The position numbers and the translations under genes are program-made. Shown here in pieces: positions 5,013-5,030 of a DNA stretch of 5,030 bases. The stretch is from Lachnospiraceae bacterium. Lineage in GTDB: Bacteria > Bacillota_A > Clostridia > Lachnospirales > Lachnospiraceae. The notes below the pieces were generated by a model. The model was not told the DNA's origin, did not search any database, and worked only from the letters and a program-made list of their open reading frames with translations. The first letter of the stretch is position 1, and every line of letters begins with the position of its first letter. The stretch is taken from contig JAFUEG010000210.1 in NCBI GenBank assembly GCA_017464045.1, positions 1 through 5,030 on the forward strand, given 5' to 3'.

Positions 5013-5030
5013 TTCGATATATTTTTATAA

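Noticed and set aside
4698..5030. 110-codon plus-strand open frame reaching the right edge
   Set aside because: Antisense to the repeat-protein gene; Ser/Phe-rich content mirrors the Lys/Asp/Ser linker on the other strand.

Overview
The window looks like low-GC Firmicutes DNA, most likely Lachnospiraceae (Butyrivibrio/Roseburia/Eubacterium-like). The grounds are AT-rich codon use, strong AGGAGG-type ribosome binding sites, and protein families I recall from gut clostridia; I cannot name a genus or species. It holds five protein genes and no visible RNA gene, CRISPR array, insertion sequence or phage gene.

Layout. (1) Positions 1-1639, minus strand: a eukaryotic-like Ser/Thr kinase with one membrane helix and an outer leucine-rich-repeat (LRR) region. 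It runs off the left edge. Its last ~63 visible residues, encoded at about 1-190, look like the C-terminal half of a C39 (bacteriocin-processing) peptidase domain, joined in frame to the LRRs. (2) Positions 1667-2092, minus: a small Xre/Cro-type helix-turn-helix (HTH) protein in an apparent operon with that kinase. (3) Positions 2093-2298: a 206-bp non-coding gap with a terminator-like hairpin, a 13-bp inverted repeat and candidate promoters. (4) Positions 2299-3513, minus: a second Ser/Thr kinase with three C-terminal membrane helices and no obvious outer sensor. (5) Positions 3514-3603: a 90-bp divergent promoter region. (6) Positions 3604-4044, plus: a second HTH protein, clearly paralogous to the first. 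(7) Positions 4052-4954, minus, convergent and only 7 bp away: a membrane-anchored or secreted protein with two tandem ~110-residue repeats. Its natural ATG at 4996 is followed at once by an in-frame TAA.

The unifying pattern is two kinase + HTH pairs side by side, one co-directional and one divergent. The HTH paralogs share a C-terminal extension beyond the DNA-binding fold. I infer a signalling module in which a membrane kinase senses the envelope or exterior and its partner HTH protein controls transcription, perhaps under phosphorylation. The sequence does not prove this. The most unusual features are the LRR/C39 junction, the start-stop codon pair of the last gene, and the overlapping divergent promoters between the second kinase and its HTH partner.
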